DNA from: Acetobacteraceae bacterium
GTDB lineage: Bacteria > Pseudomonadota > Alphaproteobacteria > Acetobacterales > Acetobacteraceae
Length of the DNA: 64,000 nucleotides
Reading direction: 5' to 3'
Assembly: GCA_947455205.1 (NCBI GenBank)
Contig: CANGNF010000005.1
Coordinates: 62,001 to 126,000 of the forward strand
Shown here: positions 52,525-61,310 of the stretch, one piece after another
How positions within the stretch are numbered: the first letter of the stretch is position 1
How the letters are laid out: every line of letters begins with the position of its first letter
Notes under the pieces: model-generated
Database searches by the model: none
What the model was told of the DNA's origin: nothing
Seen by the model: the letters and a program-made list of their open reading frames with translations, nothing else
Made by a program: the position numbers and the translations under genes

Positions 52525-54807
52525 TTAATTCCGCAGCGGCCGGCCGGTTTCGAGCATGTGCTCGACCCGCGCCAGCGTGCCCTTGGTCCTCAGCAGCGCC
52601 ATGAAGCCCTGGCGTTCCAGCTTCATCACCTGGTCCTCGGTGGTTTCCACCAGGAAGTCGGTGTCGCCGCCGGTCAGCGTGTTCGCCAGGTGCTCGCACA
52701 CCACCACGTCATGCGGCGTGGCGCGGCCCATCGCCAACTGCGCCTGCACCGCCATGCTGAGCGCGGCGCGCCCGGTGGCGCCGGGCAGCCGCAGCTTGCC
52801 CGGCTGTTGCGGCGCATAGCCGTCCAGCATCGCCAGCGCGCGCGCCTTGGCCGCGGCCAGCAGGCGGTCGCGGTTCATCACCACGCCATCGGTCGGGCGC
52901 AGGATCAGCATCTCCTTCGCCTCGGCAGCGGACTTGGCCACCTGCGCCGTGCTGATCATCTCGAAGGCCTTGGCCACCGCAGGCATCGGCCCCTTCGGCA
53001 GCTTCGGTGCCTCGCTCCAGCGGCGCAGCATGGTGGTGCAGCCGCCCCAGCCGGGGATCAGCCCGACGCCCACTTCCACCAGGCCGACATAGGTCTCGGC
53101 ATGGGCTTCCACCGCGTCGCAATGCAGCAGCACCTCGCAGCCGCCCCCCAGCGCCATGCCGCTGGGCGCACCCACCACCGGGAAGGGCGCTTCGCGCAGC
53201 GCGCGCATCGCCTTTTGCCCGCCCTCGATCATGCCCTCGATCTCGCCCCAGGCGGCGATGTTGGCGGCGAACAGCGCGAGCCCGATATTGGCGCCGACGC
53301 TGAACTGCTCGGCCTCGTTGTGGATCACCAGCGCCTTGAAGGCGCCCTTCTTCCCCATCGCCACGGCCTTGCCGATCAGTGCGAGGATCTCCGGGTCCAG
53401 CGCATTCATCTTGCTGTGGAACTCAAGGCAGGCGACGCCGTCGCCGACATCCCACAGGCTGGCGCTGCCGTTCTTCGCCATGGGCTTGCTGCGGCGCTTG
53501 ATGTCGCCCAGCAGCATCACGCCCTCGGCGCGCGGCACCGCGTGGTACTCGCCATCGGTGCCGAAGAACTGCAGCACGCCATCCTGCACACGGTAGAAGC
53601 TGCGCTCGCCCACCTGCTCCAGCAGCTGCGGCACCGGCCGCCCGGCCTCGCGCAGCGCCGCCACCAGCCAGGGCGCGCCGACACGGTCGATCAGCTCGAA
53701 CGGCCCGTACTTCCAGGCGTAGCCCAGGCTCATTGCCGCATCCACATCGGCAACCGTATCGGCAATTTCCGGCACCAGGCTGGCGGCGTAGCCCATCATG
53801 TCCAGCAGCACGGCCTTGGCGTAGCGGCCGGCGCGGTCCTGGTGCTCCGCCAGCTCGCGCAGGTTGCGCAGCGACAGGCTTTCCAGCGTCGGCTTCACGC
53901 TGTCGCGGTAGTCGCCGCTGCCCAGCTCCATCGCCAGCTTGCCGCCCTTGGCGCGCATGTAGAAGCCGCCCTTGCCCTTCCGCCCGGTGCGGCCCTCGGC
54001 GATCATGCGGGTGACTACCGCATGTTCGCGCAGCCCCAGCACATAGGCGTCATCGGCCGGCAGCGTCGCCTTCATGCTGGCCGCCACATGCGGGCCAAGG
54101 TCGATGCCGACCAAGTCCATCAGCCCGAAGACGCCGGTCTTCGGAATGCCCATCGGGCGGCCGTTCACCGCATCCGCTTCCTCCACCGTCAGGCCCAGGT
54201 CGAACGCGTTGTTGATCGCGCTCTGCATCCACATGCCGCCGATGCGGTTGGCGATGAAGCCCGGCGTGTCCTTGCAGCGCACCACGGTCTTGCCCATGCG
54301 GCGGTCGCCGAAGTCGCTGACCATGGCGACGGCATCAGCGCGGGTGCGCGGGCCCTGCACCACTTCCAGCAGCCGCATGTAGCGCGGCGGGTTGAAGAAG
54401 TGGGTGATCATGAAGTCGGCGGCGAAGCCGTCGCCCAACCCTTCCGTCAGCGAAGCCAGCGGAATGGTAGAGGTGTTGGAGCTTACCACGCTGCCCGGTT
54501 TCCGCACGCCCTCAAGCTTGGCGTACAGCTCGCGCTTGGCGTCCGGGCGCTCGATGATCGCCTCGCAGATCCAGTCGCAATCGGCCAGCAGCGACAGGTC
54601 GGTGCCGACATCGCCGGTGGTCACCAACCGCGCCGGCGCCTTGCCCATGAAGGGCGCGGGGTCGGCCCGCAGCATGCGTTCCACCGCCTTCGCCGCGCCG
54701 CCGGGCACGATGTCCAGCAGCACCACCGGCACGCCGGCATTGGCCACCTGTGCCGCGATGCCGGCGCCCATGACGCCGGCGCCGACGACGCCTACCTTGC
54801 GGATCAT
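52525..54807 (-). CDS. 3-hydroxyacyl-CoA dehydrogenase/enoyl-CoA hydratase (FadN-like)
   Basis: A 760-residue bifunctional beta-oxidation enzyme with the dehydrogenase first. NAD site GVVGAGVMGAGIA at 5-17, catalytic histidine in THFFNPPRYMRLLEV, and GFIANRIGG. The C-terminal part from about 440 is crotonase-like (ACLEFHSKMNALDPE, GMALGGGCEVLLHCD, VEVGVGLIPGWGG with the catalytic glutamate). This order is that of B. subtilis FadN rather than E. coli FadB. The ATG overlaps the thiolase stop (TGATG). Confidence 0.94.
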   Translation of the reverse strand: MIRKVGVVGAGVMGAGIAAQVANAGVPVVLLDIVPGGAAKAVERMLRADPAPFMGKAPARLVTTGDVGTDLSLLADCDWICEAIIERPDAKRELYAKLEGVRKPGSVVSSNTSTIPLASLTEGLGDGFAADFMITHFFNPPRYMRLLEVVQGPRTRADAVAMVSDFGDRRMGKTVVRCKDTPGFIANRIGGMWMQSAINNAFDLGLTVEEADAVNGRPMGIPKTGVFGLMDLVGIDLGPHVAASMKATLPADDAYVLGLREHAVVTRMIAEGRTGRKGKGGFYMRAKGGKLAMELGSGDYRDSVKPTLESLSLRNLRELAEHQDRAGRYAKAVLLDMMGYAASLVPEIADTVADVDAAMSLGYAWKYGPFELIDRVGAPWLVAALREAGRPVPQLLEQVGERSFYRVQDGVLQFFGTDGEYHAVPRAEGVMLLGDIKRRSKPMAKNGSASLWDVGDGVACLEFHSKMNALDPEILALIGKAVAMGKKGAFKALVIHNEAEQFSVGANIGLALFAANIAAWGEIEGMIEGGQKAMRALREAPFPVVGAPSGMALGGGCEVLLHCDAVEAHAETYVGLVEVGVGLIPGWGGCTTMLRRWSEAPKLPKGPMPAVAKAFEMISTAQVAKSAAEAKEMLILRPTDGVVMNRDRLLAAAKARALAMLDGYAPQQPGKLRLPGATGRAALSMAVQAQLAMGRATPHDVVVCEHLANTLTGGDTDFLVETTEDQVMKLERQGFMALLRTKGTLARVEHMLETGRPLRN

Positions 54808-55931
54808 CAGACGGCCTCCAGGACCGTGGCGATGCCCTGGCCGCCACCGATGCACTGCGTCGCCAGCGCATAGCGCCCGCCATCGCGCTGCAGCACCTGC
54901 GCCGCCTTGCCGACGATGCGCGCGCCCGTGGCACCCAGCGGATGCCCCAGCGCAATCGCCCCGCCATCCTTGTTCACGCGGCTCTCGTCGATGCCGAGCT
55001 CACGCATGCAGGCCAGCGCCTGCGACGCGAAGGCCTCGTTCAGCTCCACCACATCCACGTCGGAAGCCGCGATGCCGGCGCGCGACAGCGCCTTGCGCGA
55101 GGCGCCGACCGGACCAATGCCCATGATCTCCGGCGCGCAGCCCGCCACCGCAATGCTGCGCACCTTGGCCAGCGGCGTCAGGCCGAAGCGCCTGGCATAG
55201 TCCAGGCTGCACACCAGCACCGCGGAGGCACCATCGGTCAGCGGCGAGGAGGTGCCGGCGGTCACGGTGCCATCGGCGCGGAAGGCCGGCTTCAGCCCGG
55301 CCAGCGCCTCGGCGCTGGAATCCGCGCGAATGCAGCCATCCTGCTCCACGCCGCCGACCGCCACGATCTCTCCGGAAAGCTTGCCGGCCGACTGCGCCGC
55401 CGCCGCCTTGTGGTGGCTGCGCACCGCGAAGGCTTCCTGCTCGGCGCGGCTGATCTGGTGGCGCAGCGCCACGTTCTCCGCCGTCTCGCCCATGCCGATA
55501 TAGGCCTGCGGGAAATCATGCGCCAAGCTGGGGTTCGGCATGGGGTTGAAGCCCATCATCGGCACCCGGCTCATGCTCTCCATGCCCGCGCAGATGAACG
55601 CCTCGCCGGCGCCCATGCGGATGGCACCGGCCGCCTGGTGCACGCTCTGCATGGAGGACCCGCAGAAACGGTTGACGGTCACGCCGGCAACGCTTTCCGG
55701 CAGCTTGGCCAGGAAGCCCACCAGCCGCGCCACGTTCAACCCCTGCTCGCCCTCGGGGAAGGCGCAGCCCATGATCAGGTCTTCCAGCGTCGCGGGGTCC
55801 ACGCCGCTCTCGGCCACCAGCGCCGCCACCACGGCGGCGGCCATCTCGTCGCCGCGCACCCGGGCCAGCGCGCCCTTGCCGGCGAACTGGAACGGGCTGC
55901 GCTTGTAGCCGGCAATCACCACATCGGTCAT
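54807..55931 (-). CDS. Acetyl-CoA acyltransferase (3-ketoacyl-CoA thiolase)
   Basis: A 374-residue thiolase. The nucleophilic cysteine is in VNRFCGSSMQSVH, GMESMSRVPM follows, the histidine is in GHPLGATG, and the second cysteine in QCIGGGQG, so all catalytic residues are present. It carries out the last step of beta-oxidation. It starts 23 bp after the MerR-family regulator gene and overlaps the FadN-like gene. Confidence 0.95.
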   Translation of the reverse strand: MTDVVIAGYKRSPFQFAGKGALARVRGDEMAAAVVAALVAESGVDPATLEDLIMGCAFPEGEQGLNVARLVGFLAKLPESVAGVTVNRFCGSSMQSVHQAAGAIRMGAGEAFICAGMESMSRVPMMGFNPMPNPSLAHDFPQAYIGMGETAENVALRHQISRAEQEAFAVRSHHKAAAAQSAGKLSGEIVAVGGVEQDGCIRADSSAEALAGLKPAFRADGTVTAGTSSPLTDGASAVLVCSLDYARRFGLTPLAKVRSIAVAGCAPEIMGIGPVGASRKALSRAGIAASDVDVVELNEAFASQALACMRELGIDESRVNKDGGAIALGHPLGATGARIVGKAAQVLQRDGGRYALATQCIGGGQGIATVLEAV

Positions 55932-55954
55932 GGCATCATCCTCTCGTATCCGGC

Positions 55955-56368
55955 TCAATCGGCCGCGTTCTTGGTGGTTGTGGCCGGCAGTGCCCCGCGC
56001 TCGCGCAGGGCCGCCTGCGCCTCGCGTTCCACGTCCAGCAATTCCTTCAGCGTCTGCTCCAGGTCGCGCTTCTGCTGCTCCAGCTCATCGATCCGGCTGC
56101 GGACGCGCCCCAGCAGCATCTGCGCCTGGCTGGTCTTGGTCGGGTCGGCGTCATACAGGTCCAGGAACTCGCGGATTTCCGCCAGCGAGAAGCCCAGCCG
56201 CTTGCCGCGCAGCACCAGCAGCAGCCGGGCCCGGTCGCGCCGGTCGAACACCCGCGTGGTGCCGGCGCGGCGTGGATGGATCAGCCCCTTCACCTCATAG
56301 AAGCGAATGGCCCGCGGCGTCACGCCCAGGGCCTCGGCCAGCTGGTTCACGCTGAACAACTCGCTCAT
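55955..56368 (-). CDS. MerR-family regulator of the beta-oxidation operon
   Basis: A 137-residue MerR protein. The winged helix-turn-helix is at residues 4-40 (FSVNQLAEALGVTPRAIRFY), followed by RRAGTTRVFDRRDRARL and a long coiled coil at about 85-125 (RSRIDELEQQKRDLEQTLKEL). No cysteine metal site. The type resembles LiuR-like regulators of branched-chain/fatty acid breakdown. Its start overlaps the acyl-CoA ligase stop (ATGA), so it is made within the operon it likely controls. Confidence 0.92.
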   Translation of the reverse strand: MSELFSVNQLAEALGVTPRAIRFYEVKGLIHPRRAGTTRVFDRRDRARLLLVLRGKRLGFSLAEIREFLDLYDADPTKTSQAQMLLGRVRSRIDELEQQKRDLEQTLKELLDVEREAQAALRERGALPATTTKNAAD

Positions 56369-58047
56369 CCGCGCGCCTCCAACTCGGCCTTCAGCTCCTT
56401 CTTGGAGAGCTTGCCGACCGCGGTGCGCGGCAGCTCGGCGCGCAGCTCCAGCAGCTTCGGCAACTCTATCGGGTTCAGCCGCGCCTTCAGATGCGCCTGC
56501 AGTTCCGCCACCGTCGTCGCGGCGCCGGGCTTCAGCTGCACGAAGGCCGCCGGGCTTTCGCCCCTGTAGGCGTCCTTCATGCCCACCACCGTCGCCGCCA
56601 CCACGTCATGGTGCTCATACAGCGCCTCCTCGATCACCCGCGGATAGACATTGTAGCCCGAGCAGATGATCAGGTCCTTCAGCCGGTCCACCAGCGTCAC
56701 GTAGCCGTCGGCATCCATCACGCCGATATCGCCGGTGCGCAGCATGCCGTCGGGCGTGAAGCTGCGCGCCGTGTCCTCCGGCCGCTGCCAGTAGCCCTGC
56801 ATGATGTTCGGCCCGGCCAGGCACAGCTCGCCACGCTCACCCAGCGGCATCGGCTGCTCCGGTGCCTCGGGGTCGCGGATCTCGGCGCGCACGCCGGGCA
56901 GCGGCAGGCCGATGGTGCCGGCGCGGTTGCCGCCCTCCAGCGGGTTGCAGAAGGCCACCGGGCTGGCCTCGGTCAGGCCATAGCCCTCCACCAGGCTGCA
57001 GCCGCTGGCGGCATCGAATTCGCGCTTCACCTCCAGCGGCAGCGGCGCCCCGCCGGAGATGCACAGCTTCACCGAAGCCAGGTCGGCCGGCGTGGCCCCG
57101 GCATCCAGCACCGCCTTGAACAGCGTGGGCACGCCATGGAACACGGTCGGCCGGGCGCGGCGCAGCGTGGCCAGCAGGGTGGCGATATCGAAGCGCGGCA
57201 GCAGCACCAGCTCCGCGCCCCAGGTCAGCCCGGCATTCAGCACCGTGGTCAGCGCGAAGACGTGGAAGAACGGCAGCACCGCCATCACCCGCTCCTGCCC
57301 CGGCCGGTAGACCGGCGCCCAGGCATGCACCTGGTACAGGTTGGCGGTCAGGTTGGCGTGGCTGAGCATGGCCGCCTTGGGCGTGCCGGTGGTGCCGCCG
57401 GTGTATTGCAGCACCGCCAGGTCACCTGGTTTCGCCGCCGGCGCCCCGGCCATGGGCGGCGCCGCCAGCAGGCTGCGCCACGGCACCACGCGCGCATCGC
57501 CCGGCGGCAGCGACAGGATGCGCTTGCCCTGCACCAGCCGGAAGGCCAGGCCCTTCAGCAGCGGCAGGGCATCGGTGAAGCGGCACACCACCACCTGGCG
57601 CACGCTGCCATTCTCCAGCAGGGCCAGCACGCGCGGCAGCAGTGGGTCCAGGTCCAGCGTCACCATCAGCTCGGCGCCGGCATCGGCGGCCTGGGCCGCC
57701 ATCTCGGCCTGGGTGTAGAGCGGGTTGAAGTTGACCACCACGGCGCCCAGCCGCAGCGCGGCGAAGTAGGCGACGACGTAGAACGGCGTGTTCGGCAGGC
57801 ACAGCCCCACCCGCGTGCCCTTGCCCACGCCCAGCCGACGCAGCCCCTCGGCCACGCGCAGCATCTGGTCGCCCACCTCGGCATAGCGCCAGCGCCGTCC
57901 CAGCAGGTCCAGGCAGGGCCGCGCCGCATGGGCCTGCAACGCGGCGTCGAACATCGCCGGCAGCGTCTGGGTCGGGATCGGCATGTCCCAGGCGACGCCC
58001 TGGGGATAGGCGTTCAGCCACGGATGGGCGGCAATGGCGGCGTCCAT
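56365..58047 (-). CDS. Long-chain acyl-CoA synthetase (FadD-like)
   Basis: A 560-residue adenylate-forming ligase. The P-loop is LQYTGGTTGTPKAAML, the linker and adenine motif VEGYGLTEASPV, the ATP-binding aspartate in GMLRTGDIG, and the C-terminal lysine in TAVGKLSKKEL. It activates fatty acids for the downstream beta-oxidation genes. AGGGAG precedes the ATG at 58047 by 8 nt. First gene of the operon, divergent from the SCP2 gene. Confidence 0.95.
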   Translation of the reverse strand: MDAAIAAHPWLNAYPQGVAWDMPIPTQTLPAMFDAALQAHAARPCLDLLGRRWRYAEVGDQMLRVAEGLRRLGVGKGTRVGLCLPNTPFYVVAYFAALRLGAVVVNFNPLYTQAEMAAQAADAGAELMVTLDLDPLLPRVLALLENGSVRQVVVCRFTDALPLLKGLAFRLVQGKRILSLPPGDARVVPWRSLLAAPPMAGAPAAKPGDLAVLQYTGGTTGTPKAAMLSHANLTANLYQVHAWAPVYRPGQERVMAVLPFFHVFALTTVLNAGLTWGAELVLLPRFDIATLLATLRRARPTVFHGVPTLFKAVLDAGATPADLASVKLCISGGAPLPLEVKREFDAASGCSLVEGYGLTEASPVAFCNPLEGGNRAGTIGLPLPGVRAEIRDPEAPEQPMPLGERGELCLAGPNIMQGYWQRPEDTARSFTPDGMLRTGDIGVMDADGYVTLVDRLKDLIICSGYNVYPRVIEEALYEHHDVVAATVVGMKDAYRGESPAAFVQLKPGAATTVAELQAHLKARLNPIELPKLLELRAELPRTAVGKLSKKELKAELEARG

Positions 58048-58100
58048 GTGCTGGTCTCCCTGGGCCTTGGTTCATGGAACCCTGCCATGTCGCCACAGGG

Positions 58101-58114
58101 TGACGCATAGGTCA
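58101..58114. promoter_or_regulatory. TGAC-N6-GTCA dyad upstream of the beta-oxidation operon
   Basis: A 14-bp inverted repeat TGACGCATAGGTCA, 53 bp upstream of the acyl-CoA ligase start. On the minus strand it includes TTGACC, a possible -35. A further GGGTCA half-site lies at 58130-58135. A plausible operator for the operon's MerR-family regulator; dyad seen, regulator inferred. Confidence 0.4.
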
Positions 58115-58170
58115 ACTTGTTTCTGCATGGGTCATGTGGCAGCATGCCAGCACCATTGGGAGAGCACGCC

Positions 58171-58488
58171 ATGCCGACCGTCGAGGAGCTGATCAGCCGC
58201 ATGCAGGCCAAGGCCGGCGAGTTGAAGCGCCTGGGCTACCGGGTGCGCTTCGACCTGACCGACACCGATGAGTGCATCCTGGTGGATGGCACCGCCGGCG
58301 GCGAGGGCATCCGAGAGGCGACCAGCGCCGACGAGGCCGACACCATCCTGATGCTCACCGCCGCCAACATGGAAAAGCTGATGGCCGGCAAGCTGAACCC
58401 GATGCTCGCCTTCGCCACCGGCAAGCTGAAGGTGGAAGGCAGCAAGGGCGTGGCGATGAAGCTGGCCAGCCTGCTGGACGAGGATTAG
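58171..58488 (+). CDS. SCP2 sterol-carrier domain protein
   Basis: A 105-residue stand-alone SCP2 domain: VRFDLTDTDECILVDG, TILMLTAANMEKLMAGKLNPMLAFATGKLKVEG. The last block is the conserved lipid-pocket helix and strand. Such proteins bind acyl-CoA or sterol-like lipids. GGGAGAG before the ATG at 58171 supports this start. It is divergent from the beta-oxidation operon and its stop overlaps the Rieske gene stop on the other strand by 4 nt. Confidence 0.92.
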   Translation: MPTVEELISRMQAKAGELKRLGYRVRFDLTDTDECILVDGTAGGEGIREATSADEADTILMLTAANMEKLMAGKLNPMLAFATGKLKVEGSKGVAMKLASLLDED

Positions 58489-59780
58489 CCCTTCGCCGGC
58501 ACCAGGCCGCGCGCCTCGCCGAAGCGTTCCTGCATCACCGCCTCCAGCGGCACGCTGTCATCCGCGAACCAGCTGCCACTGCGGCGATGGTACAGCGCGG
58601 CGTGGCGTGGCGCGGCCGGCGGCTCGCCCTTGGCCAGCGCCCGCGCGCCGTTCATCACGCTGCGGCGGAAGGCGACCACGCCGACATCGGTGGCCGTCAG
58701 GTTCTCGGCCGTGCGGTCGGCGATCGGCCCCTGGCTTTCCTGCACCATCGCGTCCTGCTCGGCCACGCCGCGCACACCGGTGAAGCTCTGGGTCTTCTGC
58801 GCCTGGCGGTCGATCAGGTAGTCGTTGCGCAGGTTGCGCAGCGGGATGAAGTCGGCGCCGACTTCGGCCACCACGCCATGCCCGGTTTCCAGCTTGTGGC
58901 GCTCATCCGCGGTCAGCGGCCGCTCCGGGTTCCAGACATAAGTGTAGACCCAGCATTTCTCGTCGCTGATGGGCACGAAGGAGTAGCCGAAGTAGTTCTC
59001 CCCCGGCAGCGTGCTGGGCGTGGTGCTGTGGTTGGGCAGCATGAACTGCGCGGTGCGCCAGTACAGCTTGCCATCGGCCCGCCGCCCGCCGCCGATGACG
59101 AAGCCGACCTCATGCTCCAGCACCTCGAAGCGCGGCATCGGGTCCTCGCGGATCCAGCGCAGCCGCTTCTCATCGGCCGGGGCGTCCGGGTTGGCGTTGG
59201 AATCCACCCCCGGCGCCGGCATGTGCAGGAAGGAGAAGTGCGAGGTATCCAGCGCGCCCTCGATGGTCTGCGCCCAGTTGCATTCCTGCAGCTTCTTGGT
59301 GACGAAGCGCTGCTCCGCCGGCAACCCCGCGAACTCGAAGGCGGGCAGCTCCGGCTGCGCCTCCGGCGGGCCGAGATAGGCCCAGACGATGCCGCCGGCT
59401 TCCCGCACCGGCCAGGACCGCAGCCGCATCTTCTGGTGGTAGGGCGAACCCGCGGGCACGTTGGGCAGGTCCATCGCCTGGCCGTCCACGCCAAACTTCC
59501 AACCGTGATAGACGCAGCGCAGGCCGCATTCCTCGTTCCTGCCCCAAAACAGGTGCGCGCCGCGATGCGGACAATGCGGCTCCACCAGCCCCAGCTTGCC
59601 GTCGGTGGCGCGGAACAGCAGGAATTCCTCGCCGAGCAGGAAGACCTTCAGCGGCGTGCCATCCGGCTCCGCGACCTCGCTGGCCAGGGCGGCCGGTTGC
59701 CAGAAGTGGCGGAAATACTCGCCCATCGGCGTGGCCGGGCCGGTGCGGCACAGCAGGTCGTTGTCGGCGGCGGAGAGCAT
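58485..59780 (-). CDS. Rieske ring-hydroxylating oxygenase, phthalate 4,5-dioxygenase-like
   Basis: A 431-residue oxygenase component. The Rieske centre is CPHRGAH ... CVYHGW at about residues 69-92. The mononuclear iron ligands are in QTIEGALDTSHFSFLH (D..H....H). Length and layout match single-component alpha-subunit oxygenases such as phthalate dioxygenase. The window has no obvious dedicated reductase beside it. It is last in an operon of thiolase-like, DUF35 and Bug genes, suggesting breakdown of an aromatic or sterol-like acid. Confidence 0.92.
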   Translation of the reverse strand: MLSAADNDLLCRTGPATPMGEYFRHFWQPAALASEVAEPDGTPLKVFLLGEEFLLFRATDGKLGLVEPHCPHRGAHLFWGRNEECGLRCVYHGWKFGVDGQAMDLPNVPAGSPYHQKMRLRSWPVREAGGIVWAYLGPPEAQPELPAFEFAGLPAEQRFVTKKLQECNWAQTIEGALDTSHFSFLHMPAPGVDSNANPDAPADEKRLRWIREDPMPRFEVLEHEVGFVIGGGRRADGKLYWRTAQFMLPNHSTTPSTLPGENYFGYSFVPISDEKCWVYTYVWNPERPLTADERHKLETGHGVVAEVGADFIPLRNLRNDYLIDRQAQKTQSFTGVRGVAEQDAMVQESQGPIADRTAENLTATDVGVVAFRRSVMNGARALAKGEPPAAPRHAALYHRRSGSWFADDSVPLEAVMQERFGEARGLVPAKG

Positions 59781-59806
59781 GGCGTTTCTCCAACTGTTGT
59801 CTGCGC

Positions 59807-59853
59807 GGCTGGTTCGCGCCGCCGGCGTCTCCACCGGCGACGATCAGACGCTA
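59807..59853 (-). repeat. 3'-end hairpin repeat, copy C
   Basis: A 47-nt element beginning with the TAG stop codon of the Bug gene at 59851. The 9-bp stem CGTCGCCGG/CCGGCGGCG includes one G-U. Identical to copy B at 38 of 47 positions. Unlike A and B it lies between two genes in the same direction and ends 26 nt before the Rieske oxygenase start. Confidence 0.65.
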
Positions 59854-60837
59854 ACTCGGTTCAATCCCGGCGGCGCGGGCGGCCGCGCCCCACTTGGCGT
59901 ATTCGCTGGCCAGGAAGGCGCTGAACCGCGCCGGCGGGCCGCCGATGGCCAACAGGCTCTGCGCCCGCAGCGCCGCCTGAAAGCTGGCCTCCGCCATCAC
60001 CCCGTCCATCGCCTGGTCCAGCGTCGCGACCACCGCTGCGGGCGTGCCCGCCGGCGCCAGCAGCCCGAACCAGGTGCCGGCTTCGTACCCCGGCACGCCC
60101 TGCTGCTGCATGGTCGGCACGTCGGGCGCAAAGGGCGAACGCTCGGCGGAGGTGACGGCCATGGCGCGCACCCGACCGCCCTGGATATGCGGCAGGCCGG
60201 AAGCCAGAACCTCAAACATGAAGTCGGTATCGCCGGCCAGCAGCCCGGCCACGGCGGGGCCGCTGCCATTGTAGGGCACGTGCACCAGCTTCGCGCCCGT
60301 CGCGGCACGGAACATCTCGCCGCACAAATGGGCGCTGCTGCCGATGCCGAAGCTGGCATAGCTCAGCCCACCCGGCTTCTCATGCGAAAGCGCCACCAGC
60401 GCCCGCACATCCGCCACCGGCACATTCGGCCGCAGCATCAGCACCAGCGGCGAGGACGCCACCAGCTTGACCGGCTGGAAGGCGCGCAGCGCGTCGTACG
60501 GCAGCCGCGCCGTGGTATGCGGCGTGACCACCAGCGGCCCGGCGGCGCTGAACAGCAGCGTGCCGCCATCCGCCGCCGCCTGCGCCACCACGTTGTGGCC
60601 GATGGCACCGCCGGCGCCCGGCCGGTTCTCCACCACGAAGGGCTGGCCGAAGCGGGCGCGCAGCCCCTCCGCCACCAGCCGCGCCAGCGCGTCCGTGGAC
60701 CCGCCGGGCGGATAGGGCGAGACGATCCGCACCGGCCGGTCCGGCCATGCTTGCGCCCGCGCCACCGCCGGCAGCGCCAGCCCGGCCAGCACCAGCCGGC
60801 GCGTAACCCTGGCGCCGAGCGGGCCAGCCGCCGGCAT
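59851..60837 (-). CDS. Bug-family solute-binding protein
   Basis: A 328-residue periplasmic binding protein. VTRRLVLAGLALPAVARAQA is the signal; hallmarks WPDRPVRIVSPYPPGGSTDA, QPFVVENRPGAGGAIG and HVPYNGSGPAVAGLLAGD follow. Upstream ATGs at 60891, 60894 and 60897 overlap the DUF35 stop and would add about 20 glycine/arginine-rich residues; the ATG at 60837 has a GAGG nearby and gives a normal signal length. Start uncertain. Confidence 0.92.
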   Translation of the reverse strand: MPAAGPLGARVTRRLVLAGLALPAVARAQAWPDRPVRIVSPYPPGGSTDALARLVAEGLRARFGQPFVVENRPGAGGAIGHNVVAQAAADGGTLLFSAAGPLVVTPHTTARLPYDALRAFQPVKLVASSPLVLMLRPNVPVADVRALVALSHEKPGGLSYASFGIGSSAHLCGEMFRAATGAKLVHVPYNGSGPAVAGLLAGDTDFMFEVLASGLPHIQGGRVRAMAVTSAERSPFAPDVPTMQQQGVPGYEAGTWFGLLAPAGTPAAVVATLDQAMDGVMAEASFQAALRAQSLLAIGGPPARFSAFLASEYAKWGAAARAAGIEPS

Positions 60838-60893
60838 TGCCTCGGCCGCCTGGCCGCCGCTGCCGCCCGCACCCCGCCGCCGCCCGGGCATCA

Positions 60894-61310
60894 TCATGCC
60901 GGCTCGAAGGCCGGGAAGTTGTCCTCGCCCGCCTTCACCCAGGCCAGCTTCACCGCCATGCCGATCTTCACCGCCTCCACCGGGCAGCCGATCAGGTTGG
61001 CCATCACGCGGACGCCTTCCTCCAGCTCCACCAGCGCCACGATGTAGGGCTTGATGCCCTTCACCGGGATCGGGCTGCGATAGGTCACGGTATGGGAATA
61101 CACCGTGCCGCGGCCGGAGACCTCGCGCCATTCCAGGTTGCGCTTGCCGGTCTGCACGGAAACCGGGCGCGGGTAGAACTGGTACTTCCCGCTCTCCGGG
61201 CAGTATTGCAGCAGGAACTTGCCCTGTGCCGCACCGTCCCAGAACGGCTGCGAGAAGTCCTGCTTCACCGGGGCCGGGCGCAGCCCTTCCAGGGGATCAC
61301 GTTCGCTCAT
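60894..61310 (-). CDS. DUF35 OB-fold acyl-CoA-associated protein
   Basis: A 138-residue DUF35 protein: helical N-terminus SQPFWDGAAQGKFLLQYC, then a reduced rubredoxin-like zinc ribbon (a single cysteine remains, in QYCPESGKYQFYP) and an OB-fold (GRGTVYSHTVTYRSP, PYIVALVELEEGVRV). Such proteins form complexes with thiolase-like aldolases or thiolases. Its ATG overlaps the stop of the thiolase-like gene (TGATG), which supports a complex between the two. Confidence 0.92.
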   Translation of the reverse strand: MSERDPLEGLRPAPVKQDFSQPFWDGAAQGKFLLQYCPESGKYQFYPRPVSVQTGKRNLEWREVSGRGTVYSHTVTYRSPIPVKGIKPYIVALVELEEGVRVMANLIGCPVEAVKIGMAVKLAWVKAGEDNFPAFEPA

